A stretch of DNA of 64,000 nt. Origin: Pseudarthrobacter enclensis. Its GTDB lineage: Bacteria > Actinomycetota > Actinomycetes > Actinomycetales > Micrococcaceae. The position numbers and the translations under genes were made by a program. The stretch covers positions 104,700 to 168,699 of the forward strand of contig NZ_KQ758607.1 in assembly GCF_001457025.1 (NCBI RefSeq). The letters are read 5' to 3'. A model generated the notes under the pieces. That model searched no databases. It saw only the letters and a program-made list of their open reading frames with translations, and was not told the DNA's origin. Below, in pieces: positions 52,435 to 61,011 of this stretch. Numbering within the stretch: the first letter of the stretch is position 1; each line of letters begins with the position of its first letter.

Positions 52435-52710
52435 ATGCGCCAGGACCACCAGACAGCACCGCCGCAGCCACGCCGCAAGCGGACCCGCCACCCCCGCCTG
52501 TCCGCAGGGGACAGGGTGCGCTTCGCCGAGGGGACCCTCAGCGGCACCGGAACCGTGGACGCCGTGACCTCCGATTACGCCATTGTCTGGGTATGGGCGG
52601 ATGAGGGCCAGGGCCGCCGGATGCTGATGCAGGGCTACGGCAGCATCGTGTCCCTAGACCCCGAAGGTCTCGACGCCGAAAATTTTGACACGGACGACGG
52701 CGGCAGCTGA
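52435..52710 (+). CDS. Small basic protein, unknown
   Basis: 91 aa; AAGGA lies 8 bases before the ATG. Pattern LSAGDRVRFAEGTLSGTGTVDAVTSDYAIVWVWADEGQGRR resembles a small SH3/KOW-like barrel, with a basic Arg-rich N-terminus (PQPRRKRTRHPR) and an acidic tail. It may bind nucleic acid. No family recognised. Confidence 0.55.
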   Translation: MRQDHQTAPPQPRRKRTRHPRLSAGDRVRFAEGTLSGTGTVDAVTSDYAIVWVWADEGQGRRMLMQGYGSIVSLDPEGLDAENFDTDDGGS

Positions 52711-52739
52711 GTCCGCGGCCGACGTCGCCCGCCGCGTCA

Positions 52740-53378
52740 CTAGGCCGGAGTGTCCTCCTCCGGGAAAAAGCGCTGGACTCCGGCCGCAGCGTCCCGCAAC
52801 GCCCCGCCGTCGAGCATCACGGACGTTTCCGCCAGCCCGAACTGTGTCCACTGCACCACCAGCCGCAGCTCGCCGGCGGGCGGCAGCGGCCACAGCCAGA
52901 CGGTGCCCGAGCCGGCGAGTTCATCGTTACCCCCGCTCCCGCCCCCGCCGTTCAACGCAATGACGGGAGGGGCCGGCTCTACGGCGGGTTCCATGAATCC
53001 CGGAAGGGGCTGGTGTGCCGTGCTGGCCTTCGAACCGTCCGGGAGCTCCACGCCGAACATGAGGTTGGTTTGCTGGCCGGCGCCGCGGCGGTGGCCGATT
53101 CCGGGCTGGAAGAAGACGTGGTGCAGGTCGGCCCAGGAATCCTCGTCCTGTTCTCCGCGGCGGAAGAGCCACCCAACATTGAACACGCACCCGGTGGAGT
53201 AGACGTCTGCGCTTTTGAGCGTCAGGGCCATGGTGGGCGTTCTGTGCAGGAAGCGTCCCAGGTGCACCGCGACCGGCAGTTCGTGGGCCGGTGCGCCGGC
53301 CCAGGGCGGAGGAATGTAGCGCGTTGCCCGCGGCTGCGGCGGCCGGGGTGGAACGGGAAAGTCCTGGAAGAAGGTCAC
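52740..53378 (-). CDS. Hypothetical protein with Gly-rich insertion
   Basis: 212 aa from GTG 53378 with AAGGAG upstream. Predicted beta-rich: LTLKSADVYSTGCVFNVGWLF, ADLHHVFFQPGIG, SGTVWLWPLPPAGELRLVVQW. A disordered GGGGSGGNDE segment near residue 145 splits two halves. No family recognised. Confidence 0.6.
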   Translation of the reverse strand: MTFFQDFPVPPRPPQPRATRYIPPPWAGAPAHELPVAVHLGRFLHRTPTMALTLKSADVYSTGCVFNVGWLFRRGEQDEDSWADLHHVFFQPGIGHRRGAGQQTNLMFGVELPDGSKASTAHQPLPGFMEPAVEPAPPVIALNGGGGSGGNDELAGSGTVWLWPLPPAGELRLVVQWTQFGLAETSVMLDGGALRDAAAGVQRFFPEEDTPA

Positions 53379-53509
53379 GGTGCTCCTTGGATCCGCTGGC
53401 GGCGACCGACCAGCGGAACAGCGGCGCGCCGCCGTGGATCCCCCAATCCGTCCTGACCCGGCCAGTCTAGCCCCGCGAACCCTCCTTGCTGCCGGGCCTA
53501 CCGCAGGGA

Positions 53510-54289
53510 ATGATGGCGCGCATGGCTACCTTCGACGGTTCAGAAGACCTGGGCGGCGCCGAGTTCGCGGACGTGAACCTGCGCGGGGCGAGGTTCGTCC
53601 GCAGCAGCCTGTCCGGCGTCGTGATGCGCGGCGTCGACATCGAAGGCGCGGACATCGACGCGCCGTGGCTCCTGGAGGACGGAGGAACGCTGTTCGTCAA
53701 CGGCGTGAACGTCGCCCCGCTGGTTAACGCCGAACTGAACCGCCGCTTCCCCGGCAGGGAAATGCGGCACGCCGAAGGCCCCGGCGAGCTGCGGGAAGCC
53801 TGGGAGCGGCTCCAGGAAGCCTGGTCCGCGGCGGCCGGGAGGGTGGCCGGCATGCCGCCGGGCTCCGAGGACGCAGCGGTCGACGGCGAGTGGTCCTTTG
53901 CCCAGACGCTGCGGCACCTGGTGATGGCAACGGACAAGTGGCTGCGCGGAGCCGTGCTCGGCGTGGCACAGCCCTACCACCCCATCGGGGAACCAAACAT
54001 CGAATACGAAACCGACGGCCTGGACATGTCGGTTTTCCAAGCCACCAAACCCAGCTACCGGGAAGTTCTTGAGGTCCGGGCCGGCCACGTCGAACTGGTG
54101 CAGGGCTTCCTTGCCAACGCCACCTTGGAGGACCTCCAACAACCGCACCCGGCACCGGACAATCCCCGTTTCACCGTCACCACGCTGGACTGCCTGCACG
54201 TGATCCTGCACGAGGAATGGGAGCACCTCCGCTTCGCCACCCGAGACCTGGACGCCATTGAGGCCAAGGCTGCCCCGTCCCGGCAGTGA
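53510..54289 (+). CDS. Pentapeptide-repeat plus DinB-like fusion protein
   Basis: About 259 aa from the doublet ATG at 53510/53513, or 255 from ATG 53522; AGGGA precedes the first. Residues ~10-55 contain pentapeptide-type repeats (LGGAEFADVNLRGARFVRSSLSGVVMRG). Residues ~90-250 are a DinB_2 four-helix domain (QTLRHLVMATDKWLRGAV, LHVILHEEWEHLRFATRDL) with three likely His ligands. Function unknown. Confidence 0.75.
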   Translation: MMARMATFDGSEDLGGAEFADVNLRGARFVRSSLSGVVMRGVDIEGADIDAPWLLEDGGTLFVNGVNVAPLVNAELNRRFPGREMRHAEGPGELREAWERLQEAWSAAAGRVAGMPPGSEDAAVDGEWSFAQTLRHLVMATDKWLRGAVLGVAQPYHPIGEPNIEYETDGLDMSVFQATKPSYREVLEVRAGHVELVQGFLANATLEDLQQPHPAPDNPRFTVTTLDCLHVILHEEWEHLRFATRDLDAIEAKAAPSRQ

Positions 54290-54303
54290 ACCGGAGGGAC
54301 GGG

Positions 54304-55185
54304 CTACCGGTCCGGTTGCGGATCGCCGTGGACGCTGGCGGGCTGGCGGCGGGACACGAGCACCGGGCCTTTGGCATGGTGGAGGACGGCGTGGGCCGTT
54401 GACCCGATGCTGCCCCTGATCACCCCGTGGCCCTTGGTTCCGACGACGAGGAGCCGGGAGCCCCGGGCCGCCTGCAGGAGGGCCCGGGGCACGGAAGTAT
54501 CTGTCAGGAGTTGCCGGTCCACAGTGATTCCCGGCGCCAGCTCCCGCGCCTTGGCAACCGCCGCCTCCAGCAGCTCCTCCGCGGCGGCACCGGGGTCCAC
54601 CGGGTCCCTGACCAGCCGGTAGCCGGCAGGAACCGTCCGGACGTGGATGATGACCAGCCCGGCACCCGCAACAGCGGCCGCCCTGCACGCGTCCTCAAGG
54701 GCGGGCGAAGCGGGATCGTCAACGGCAACCATGACCGGGCCGTCGGGGTCTTCACCCTGCTTGACCACGGCCACCGGGCAGGCCGCCGTCGCCGCCATTT
54801 CCAGGCTCACCGAGCCCACCAGCAGGCCCATGAATCCGCCCAGGCCGCGGCTTCCCAAAACCAGCATTTCCTGGCCCGCCGATATCCTCGGCAGGTGCGC
54901 GGCAGGGCTTCCGGACAGGAGGCTGGTGAGGATTTCGACGCCGGGCGCGGCCTGCTGCGCGTGCTCCACCCCTTGTTGGAGCGTGAGTTCCGCGGCGTGC
55001 TGCAGTCCGCTGTCGGCGACGCCGGGCACCGGTCCGAGGTTCTTGGTCAGCAGCGGCCACAGCGTACAGTGCACCACGTGCAGCGGCACCTTACGCAGTG
55101 ACGCCTGCGCAGCCGCCCACCGGACCGCTGTCGCGGCTGGTTCCGAGCCGTCGTAACCAACCACTATGGACCGTGTTTCCTGCAT
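54304..55185 (-). CDS. Universal stress protein, tandem Usp domains
   Basis: 293 aa with two Usp folds. The first ATP motif LGSRGLGGFMGLLVGSVS fits G-2x-G-9x-G-S; the second, VGTKGHGVIRGSIGSTAHAV, has one residue fewer in the spacer, so its nucleotide binding is less sure. N-terminus IVVGYDGSEPAATAVRWA, second half VMVAVDDPASPALEDACRAA. Soluble stress-responsive nucleotide-binding protein. ATG 55185 with GGAGGAA upstream. The 152 bases to the right show no gene. Confidence 0.9.
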   Translation of the reverse strand: MQETRSIVVGYDGSEPAATAVRWAAAQASLRKVPLHVVHCTLWPLLTKNLGPVPGVADSGLQHAAELTLQQGVEHAQQAAPGVEILTSLLSGSPAAHLPRISAGQEMLVLGSRGLGGFMGLLVGSVSLEMAATAACPVAVVKQGEDPDGPVMVAVDDPASPALEDACRAAAVAGAGLVIIHVRTVPAGYRLVRDPVDPGAAAEELLEAAVAKARELAPGITVDRQLLTDTSVPRALLQAARGSRLLVVGTKGHGVIRGSIGSTAHAVLHHAKGPVLVSRRQPASVHGDPQPDR

Positions 55186-55337
55186 GATGCCCCCATTCCT
55201 CCGGCCGTGGCCACGTCCTCGTCACCCGGCCGGGTCGCTTGTCTTATGCCGATCCTAGGGTCAACCCGGGGCCTGGAACAGGGCCGATGTTCCTGCCGGA
55301 CTCGGCTCGGCGGGCTGCCAGGATGATCCAGCCGCTC

Positions 55338-57014
55338 CTACAGCGACCGGACGAGTGATCGCCCCACCGTGAGGCCGGTGAACAGGCACCCTCCCAGGAA
55401 GGTTCCTTCCAGGGCGTTGTACCCGTGGGCTCCGCCGCCGCCGAAGCCGGCGGCTTCTCCCGCGGCGTAGAGCCCGGGAACGGGGGCGCCGTCCTGGCCG
55501 AGGGCACGGCCGGCAAGGTCGGTTTGGATACCGCCAAGGGATTTGCGGGTCACCACATGCAGCTTGACGGCGATCAGCGGCCCGGCTGCGGGGTCGAGGA
55601 TCCGGTGCGGCTTGACGGTGCGGAACAGCCGGTCGCCCAGAAAGCGGCGGCTGTTGCGGATGCCCGCCACCTGGATGTCCTTGGAGTAGGGGTTCCGGAT
55701 CTCGGCGTCGCGTTCCTCGATCTGGCGCCGCAGCTGCCCGTAGTCCAGCAGGGCTTCAGCGGTCAGCCCATTCATGCCGCGGACCAGATCCTCCAGGCTG
55801 TGCGCCACCACGAAGTCGGCGCCGTGCTGCTTGAACGCTTCAATGGGGCCGGGAGCGCCCTTGCCCAGCCGGCTGCGGAGCAGCAGCTTCAGGTCCCGGC
55901 CGGTGATGTCCGGGTTCTGCTCGGACCCGGAGAGGGCGAACTCCTTTCTGATGAGCCGCTGGTTGAGGATGAACCAGGAATGGCTGTGGCCCTGCAGGTC
56001 CGGAGTAGTGCGCAGCAGCCGGAGGGTGCCCAGGGTGTCGTAGCCGGGGAGCCCGGGTGCCGGCAACCGGCGGCCGAGCGCGTCAAACCAGAGCGACGAC
56101 GGCCCGGGGAGGATCCGGATGGCGTGGCCCGGCCAGACGGGGTTCCAGTTCCGGATGCCCTCGGTGTAGTGCCACATGCGGTCGCGGTTCACCAGGCGGA
56201 CGCCCGCGGCGTCGGCGATGTCCAGCATTCGCCCGTCCACGTGCTCCGGCACTCCCGTGACCATGGTGTCCGGGGGCGTTCCCAGCCGTTCGGGCCACCA
56301 GCGGCGGACCAGCTCGTGGTTGCCGCCGATACCGCCGCTGGCAATCACCACCGCCTGCGCCCGCAGTTCGAATCCCCCCACCACGTCCCGGTTGGATGCC
56401 GCACCCCGCGGCGATGCATCCGGTGCCAGGATGGAGCCGCGCACCCCGGTGACCGTGCCGCCGTCGTACGTTAGACCGTCCACCCGGTGCCGGAAGTGGA
56501 ACCGGACGCTCCCGTCAGAAGCTGCCGCCCTGGCTTTGTCCGCGAAGGGCTCGGAGACGCCGGTTCCCGTGCCCCACGGGACGTGGAAGCGCGGCACCGA
56601 GTTGCCGTGGCCGCCGGCCCGCCCGTCGCCGCGCTCGGCCCAGCCCACCAGCGGGGTGAAACGGATGCCCTGCTCCCGCAGCCAGGAACGTTTCTCCCCG
56701 GCGGCGAACTCCACGTAGGCACGGCCCCATTGCTGCGCCCACCCGTCGTCGGGCAACAGGCCGGTGAGCCGGTCCCACTGCGCCGAACCCTGCCAGTCCT
56801 GCCAGGCCAGGTCGAACGAATCCCGGACGCCGAGGCGCCGCTGCATGGGAGTGTCCACCAGGAAGAGCCCGCCCAGGGACCAGAACGCCTGGCCGCCCAG
56901 GTTGGCCTCGTTCTCCTGCTCCACGATCGCCACGCGCCTGCCGGCCCGGACCAGCTCGCCGCAGGCCACCAGACCTGCCAGCCCGCCGCCGATGATGATG
57001 ACGTCCGCGTCCAT
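55338..57014 (-). CDS. FAD-binding dehydrogenase (KstD-like)
   Basis: 558 aa from ATG 57014 with GGGCGGAG upstream; the frame opens to 57107 but the Rossmann motif begins right after this start (DADVIIIGGGLAGLVACGEL). Other blocks are GGQAFWSLGGLFLVDTPMQRR, ASGGIGGNHELVRRWWPE and the FAD C-terminal GLYAAGEAAGFGGGGAHGYNALEGTFLGGCLFTGLTVG. The subgroup is annotated as FAD-binding dehydrogenase, related to 3-ketosteroid delta1-dehydrogenases; substrate unknown. Confidence 0.9.
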   Translation of the reverse strand: MDADVIIIGGGLAGLVACGELVRAGRRVAIVEQENEANLGGQAFWSLGGLFLVDTPMQRRLGVRDSFDLAWQDWQGSAQWDRLTGLLPDDGWAQQWGRAYVEFAAGEKRSWLREQGIRFTPLVGWAERGDGRAGGHGNSVPRFHVPWGTGTGVSEPFADKARAAASDGSVRFHFRHRVDGLTYDGGTVTGVRGSILAPDASPRGAASNRDVVGGFELRAQAVVIASGGIGGNHELVRRWWPERLGTPPDTMVTGVPEHVDGRMLDIADAAGVRLVNRDRMWHYTEGIRNWNPVWPGHAIRILPGPSSLWFDALGRRLPAPGLPGYDTLGTLRLLRTTPDLQGHSHSWFILNQRLIRKEFALSGSEQNPDITGRDLKLLLRSRLGKGAPGPIEAFKQHGADFVVAHSLEDLVRGMNGLTAEALLDYGQLRRQIEERDAEIRNPYSKDIQVAGIRNSRRFLGDRLFRTVKPHRILDPAAGPLIAVKLHVVTRKSLGGIQTDLAGRALGQDGAPVPGLYAAGEAAGFGGGGAHGYNALEGTFLGGCLFTGLTVGRSLVRSL

Positions 57015-57090
57015 CCGATCTCCGCCCTGGTCCAGAGGTATGTGAGAGTCCAGCATCAACCTACAGCAGCGGCGGGATAGGGTCGTGGAC

Positions 57091-57642
57091 ATGTTTGCAC
57101 TGGTCACCCCGGATGTTTCCTTCTACCGATCCTTCGCCGAGTCGCACCGCGAGTGGGGCGGTGTGCACCAGGACGGCGCCGGGCTGTTCGCCGGTGACGA
57201 CGTCACCAGCCCGGAGGGGTTCGACGCCTGGGTCCGGAAGCTCCTTGATGCGGAGAACGCTGACGGGAGCGGCGGCATTGTTCCGTGCACCTACCGCTGG
57301 ATCATCAGCGGTTCGCAGTATGTGGGGGCCATCGCCTTCCGGCACTACCTCACCCCGGCCCTGCTGAACTCGGGCGGGCACATCGGCTACGGCGTCCGGC
57401 CTTCGGCCCGCGGACAGGGTGCCGCATCCTGGGCCCTGCGGCTAGTCTGCGACCGCTTGGCAGAGCGGGGAGAACCGGACCGTGTCCTCCTGACCTGCGA
57501 CGACGCCAATGTTGCCTCGGCCCGCACCATCGAGCGGTGCGGCGGCGAGCTGGAGGACGTCCGGGTGGGCGCGGACGGGCAGCCCTTCCGGCGCTACTGG
57601 ATCGACCTGGCCGGCGGCAGCCTGGACCGTGCCGCCCGTTAG
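57091..57642 (+). CDS. GNAT-family N-acetyltransferase
   Basis: 183 aa from ATG 57091, with TAGGGT 7 bases before it (leaderless); GTG 57085 is a possible alternative. GYGVRPSARGQGAASWALRLVCDRL is the acetyl-CoA motif and SARTIERCGGELEDVR the C-terminal strand. It resembles RimJ-type acetyltransferases. Divergent from the FAD dehydrogenase. Followed by two short direct repeats. Confidence 0.9.
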   Translation: MFALVTPDVSFYRSFAESHREWGGVHQDGAGLFAGDDVTSPEGFDAWVRKLLDAENADGSGGIVPCTYRWIISGSQYVGAIAFRHYLTPALLNSGGHIGYGVRPSARGQGAASWALRLVCDRLAERGEPDRVLLTCDDANVASARTIERCGGELEDVRVGADGQPFRRYWIDLAGGSLDRAAR

Positions 57643-57658
57643 CGCCAACCCGGGGGAG

Positions 57659-57691
57659 CACCGCTCACCGTGAATCTCCCACCGCTCACCG
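57659..57691 (+). repeat. Two direct copies of CACCGCTCACCG spaced 21 bases apart
   Basis: Copies at 57659-57670 and 57680-57691 are exactly two helical turns apart, 135 bases upstream of the OFA transporter ATG. Could bind a dimeric activator; otherwise an unexplained duplication. Confidence 0.4.
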
Positions 57692-57825
57692 CAGGAATCC
57701 TACGTTTGCTGATGATCTGGCGCAGGATGGCCGGAGGCGTGTGGAGGTGCCGACGTGTCCCGCGGAAGGGCCATTGGCCTCTGGACAGCCGGACACCGAC
57801 GTCTAATTGAGCAGGGGAATCATCC

Positions 57826-59220
57826 ATGGGCTTCCTGGACCGCGAAAGAACCATTGCCCCGGCGGGCTTCAACCGCTGGCTGGTGCCTCCGGCGGCGCTC
57901 GCCGTCCACCTCTGCATCGGGCAGGCCTACGCCACCAGCGTGTACAAAACGGCGCTGGTGAAGCATTTCGGCGCCAGCCTGACCGAGATCGGCCTGATTT
58001 TTTCCATCGCCATCGTGATGCTGGGCCTGTCCGCCGCGATCATGGGCACGTGGGTGGACCGGAATGGGCCGAGGAAGGCGATGTTCACCTCGGCCATGTT
58101 CTGGACCGGCGGGTTCCTGATCGGTTCGCTGGGCATCTTCACCCACCAGCTGTGGCTGGTCTACCTGGGCTACGGCGTGGTGGGCGGCATCGGCCTGGGT
58201 ATCGGCTACATCTCGCCGGTGTCCACACTGATCAAGTGGTTCCCGGACCGGCCCGGCCTGGCCACCGGCATGGCGATCATGGGCTTCGGCGGCGGTGCAC
58301 TGATCGCCAGCCCGGTGTCCACCGCACTGCTCAAGGCGTACGACCCCAACTCCGGCGCGCAGGGCTGGGTGGCCAGCGGCGATGCCGTGGGCAAGCTCTT
58401 CCTGACCCTCGCCGTCGCCTATCTCGTGTACATGCTGTTCGGAGCCTTCACCATCAAGGTCCCCGCGGACGGCTGGCGCCCCGCCGGCTTCGACCCCGCC
58501 ACGGTCAAGGCCGCCAAGCTGGTGACCACCGAGAATGTCTCCGCCAGGAACGCCGTGAAGACACCGCAGTTCTGGCTGGTGTGGGTCGCGCTGTTCTGCA
58601 ACGTCACCGCGGGCATCGGCATCCTTGAGCAGGCTGCACCCATGATCCAGGACTTCTTCAGGACGTCCGACGGCGCCTCCGCGGTGAGTGCCGCCGTCGC
58701 CGCCGGGTTCGTGGGGCTGCTGTCCATCGGCAACATGGCGGGCCGGTTCGCCTGGAGTGCCACCTCGGACATCACCGGCCGCAAGCGCATCTACATGCTC
58801 TACCTGGGGGTCGGGGCGGTGCTGTACACGGTGCTGGCGCTGGCCGGATCCAGCACCACCATCCTGTACGTGGCGCTGGCCTTCCTCATCATCTCGTTCT
58901 ACGGGGGCGGTTTCGCCACGGTGCCCGCCTACCTGCGGGACCTCTTCGGCACCTTCCAGGTGGGCGCCATCCACGGTCGGCTGCTGACCGCCTGGTCCGC
59001 CGCCGGCGTCGCCGGGCCGCTGATCGTCAACGCGTTCCTGGACGCCCAGGGCAAGCCCGGCCAGCTGACGGCAGCGTCCTACCAGCCGGCATTGCTGACC
59101 ATGGTGGCGCTGCTGGTGGTCGGATTTGTGGCGAACCTGCTGGTCAAACCCGTCAGCGCACGATTCCACGAACCCCGCCCGGACCGCGAGCGGCCGCACG
59201 AACCCGCCATGGAGGCCTGA
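57826..59220 (+). CDS. OFA-family MFS transporter (oxalate/formate antiporter-like)
   Basis: 464 aa, 12 TM helices. Start ATG 57826 with AGGGGAAT 5-6 bases upstream. ATSVYKTALVKHFGASLTEIGLIFS, GTWVDRNGPRKAMFTSAMFWTGGFLIGSL and GGIGLGIGYISPVSTLIKWFPDRPGLATGMAIMGFGGGALI are the OxlT-like blocks. Carries carboxylates such as oxalate, formate or lactate; cargo not determined. Its stop is followed by one base and the ATG of a 46-aa membrane protein. Confidence 0.93.
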   Translation: MGFLDRERTIAPAGFNRWLVPPAALAVHLCIGQAYATSVYKTALVKHFGASLTEIGLIFSIAIVMLGLSAAIMGTWVDRNGPRKAMFTSAMFWTGGFLIGSLGIFTHQLWLVYLGYGVVGGIGLGIGYISPVSTLIKWFPDRPGLATGMAIMGFGGGALIASPVSTALLKAYDPNSGAQGWVASGDAVGKLFLTLAVAYLVYMLFGAFTIKVPADGWRPAGFDPATVKAAKLVTTENVSARNAVKTPQFWLVWVALFCNVTAGIGILEQAAPMIQDFFRTSDGASAVSAAVAAGFVGLLSIGNMAGRFAWSATSDITGRKRIYMLYLGVGAVLYTVLALAGSSTTILYVALAFLIISFYGGGFATVPAYLRDLFGTFQVGAIHGRLLTAWSAAGVAGPLIVNAFLDAQGKPGQLTAASYQPALLTMVALLVVGFVANLLVKPVSARFHEPRPDRERPHEPAMEA

Positions 59221-59221
59221 G

Positions 59222-59362
59222 ATGAGCACCAATCCCGCCAACCACTCCACGCCCGTCAACACCGCAGCCGGGAAGCTCGCCGTCGGCTGGGCCCTGGTGG
59301 GCGTGCCGCTGGCCTACGGCGTCTACGAGACCCTCACCCGGGTGGCGGCGCTGTTCGGCTAA
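59222..59362 (+). CDS. MFS transporter small subunit (46 aa)
   Basis: MSTNPANHSTPVNTAAGKLAV then one TM helix GWALVGVPLAYGVYETLTRV. It starts one base after the OFA transporter stop, so is translationally coupled. Matches the small-subunit family found beside OFA carriers, thought to aid stability or transport. Too short to be scored by most annotation pipelines. Confidence 0.85.
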   Translation: MSTNPANHSTPVNTAAGKLAVGWALVGVPLAYGVYETLTRVAALFG

Positions 59363-59393
59363 AGGTCCGCGTCCGACGTCGGCCCGCGCCCTC

Positions 59394-59491
59394 GTCACGC
59401 ACAGCATGCTTTCAGGGCAGCAACGACGGCGGGACCTTGAGTTTCCGGGGTTTGGTCGCCGCCGCCGGGCGTAAAGCGTGCCGTGCGTGAC
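59394..59491. repeat. Long inverted-repeat element, copy 1 (left of DUF1275)
   Basis: Arms GTCACGCACAGCATGCTTT and AAAGCGTGCCGTGCGTGAC (17 of 19 pairs) enclose a core containing CGACGGCGGGACCTTGAGTT then TCCGGGG. It closely resembles the sequence at 60306-60400 on the other side of the DUF1275 gene. Confidence 0.75.
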
Positions 59492-59497
59492 GCACGA

Positions 59498-60232
59498 TCA
59501 ACCGCTGACGACGCGGGCCCCGGGGTCCACTGCCGGGGCCGCCGCATCCCGGCGGGTCACCGCATTGCGGCCCACCAGGGCCACGAAGAGTGTGATCAGG
59601 GCGGTCACCAGCACGCCGAGGCCCAAGTGGATCTGCAGCAGCCCGGTGCCCACCGCCGCCCCGGCCATGATCAGGCCCACGGCCGCGATCCGGCGGCTCC
59701 AGAACGGGTGGGTGCCGGCGCCGAAGCGCGAATCGGCGGCGAGCCCGGTGATGGTGGAGGTGACCACCACGGTGGACACATCCTTGACGTTGAGGTGCCG
59801 GGCGGTGGCGGCCTGGACGCCCATGGCCACGGCAAGGACGCCGGTGATGGCGACGGTCAGGGGCTCGTTGTTGCGTGGCGTGACGCCGCTGAGCAGGGCG
59901 ATGGCGACGGCGGCCATCACCACGCCCACGCCGGCCAGCAGTCCGGTGGTGCGGTGCGCCCACCCGGACGGAACCGTCCGCAGGGTCCGCCCTGAGATCA
60001 GTGCGCCCACCATGAACCCGGCCAGCGCCACCACGGGCCCCAGCACGGGAAGGTTGTCACCGCCCATCAGCGCCATGCCGAGGATCACCACGTTGCCGGT
60101 CATGTTCGCCGTGAAGACGCGGTCCAGGCCCAGGTAACCGACGGCGTCGATCACCCCCGTGGAGAACGTCAGCATCAGCATGAGCACCAGGTGCAGCCGG
60201 GCCGGGTCGGCAGGGAAGAAGCGGGCGGGCAT
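59498..60232 (-). CDS. DUF1275 (YoaK-like) membrane protein
   Basis: 244 aa, about 6-7 TM helices. MLMLTFSTGVIDAVGYLGLDRVFTANMTGNVVILGMALMGG and ATARHLNVKDVSTVVVTSTITGLAADSR are family blocks. Transporter-like, function unknown. ATG 60232 has AAAGGTGC upstream. The gene is bracketed by two copies of an inverted-repeat element in the same orientation. Confidence 0.88.
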   Translation of the reverse strand: MPARFFPADPARLHLVLMLMLTFSTGVIDAVGYLGLDRVFTANMTGNVVILGMALMGGDNLPVLGPVVALAGFMVGALISGRTLRTVPSGWAHRTTGLLAGVGVVMAAVAIALLSGVTPRNNEPLTVAITGVLAVAMGVQAATARHLNVKDVSTVVVTSTITGLAADSRFGAGTHPFWSRRIAAVGLIMAGAAVGTGLLQIHLGLGVLVTALITLFVALVGRNAVTRRDAAAPAVDPGARVVSG

Positions 60233-60305
60233 GATGGCACCTTTCGCTGGTCAGTGGAGGGGGCCGGCCCGGTTGGTCGGCTTTTCCAGTATGCGCCGGT
60301 GTCGC

Positions 60306-60400
60306 GCAGAGCACGCTTTTGATGACGCACGACGGCGGAACCTTGGGTTCCGGGGAACGTTGCAGCCGGGAGGGCCAAAAGTATGCCGTGGATGACGCCG
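60306..60400. repeat. Long inverted-repeat element, copy 2 (right of DUF1275)
   Basis: Shares ACGACGGCGG-ACCTTG-GTTCCGGGG with copy 1 and is flanked by GCACGCTTTT and AAAAGTATGCCGTGG; arms match less well. It lies between the ends of DUF2177 and the start of DUF1275. Confidence 0.65.
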
Positions 60401-60419
60401 GGGACGGCGGGAGGGCGGG

Positions 60420-60848
60420 TCAGGGCACCCGGGCCGCGATCCGCCGTCGTAAGACCACCGAGGTGAGCCAAGTGACCAGGCTGCAGGCCGCGGCACCCCA
60501 CAGAATGTCCGTCACGGCCACCAGGGCCGGGAAGTCCTTGAGTACGGCCAGGCCGGTGAGCGCCCACGTGGCGTAGGTGAAGAACCCGAACAGCGCAGCC
60601 CCGGCAACGCGCTGCCGGACGGTTGCGGCGGAATCATGCGGCCGGATGCCGAAGTGGACCATTCCTGCTACGAAGATGGCGTAGAACAGGACGGCCGCCA
60701 CAAAGTTGGTCTTCTCCGCGAGGAGGTCCCCGATGGTGGAGCGGTAGAGCGGGTTGGCCACGCCCAGGATCCACACCGCATCCAGCACAGCGAAAATCAC
60801 GGCCGCAACGGCGTAGGCGGTCAACCAGTTCTTCACGCGATGGTTCAT
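60420..60848 (-). CDS. DUF2177 membrane protein
   Basis: 142 aa, four TM helices: NWLTAYAVAAVIFAVLDAVWILGVANPLYRSTIGDLLAEK, FVAAVLFYAIFVAGMVHFGI, AALFGFFTYATWALTGLAVLK and GAAACSLVTWLTSVVL. GAGGAGT before the ATG is a strong ribosome site. Divergent from the DUF1295 gene, 163 bases away. Function unknown. Confidence 0.88.
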   Translation of the reverse strand: MNHRVKNWLTAYAVAAVIFAVLDAVWILGVANPLYRSTIGDLLAEKTNFVAAVLFYAIFVAGMVHFGIRPHDSAATVRQRVAGAALFGFFTYATWALTGLAVLKDFPALVAVTDILWGAAACSLVTWLTSVVLRRRIAARVP

Positions 60849-61011
60849 GCTGGACTCCTCGGGATCGGGGGCTTCGGCACCAGCGGTTCGGCGCCGCAGC
60901 GTAGCCCGGACGGGTCACCCATACAAACTTGTCGCGGCTCCGAAGACCAAGTGGGCGGACAGACCGCGCCGTGCAGCAGCGTGCGGCAGGCCAGGGAAAG
61001 GATTCGACGCA

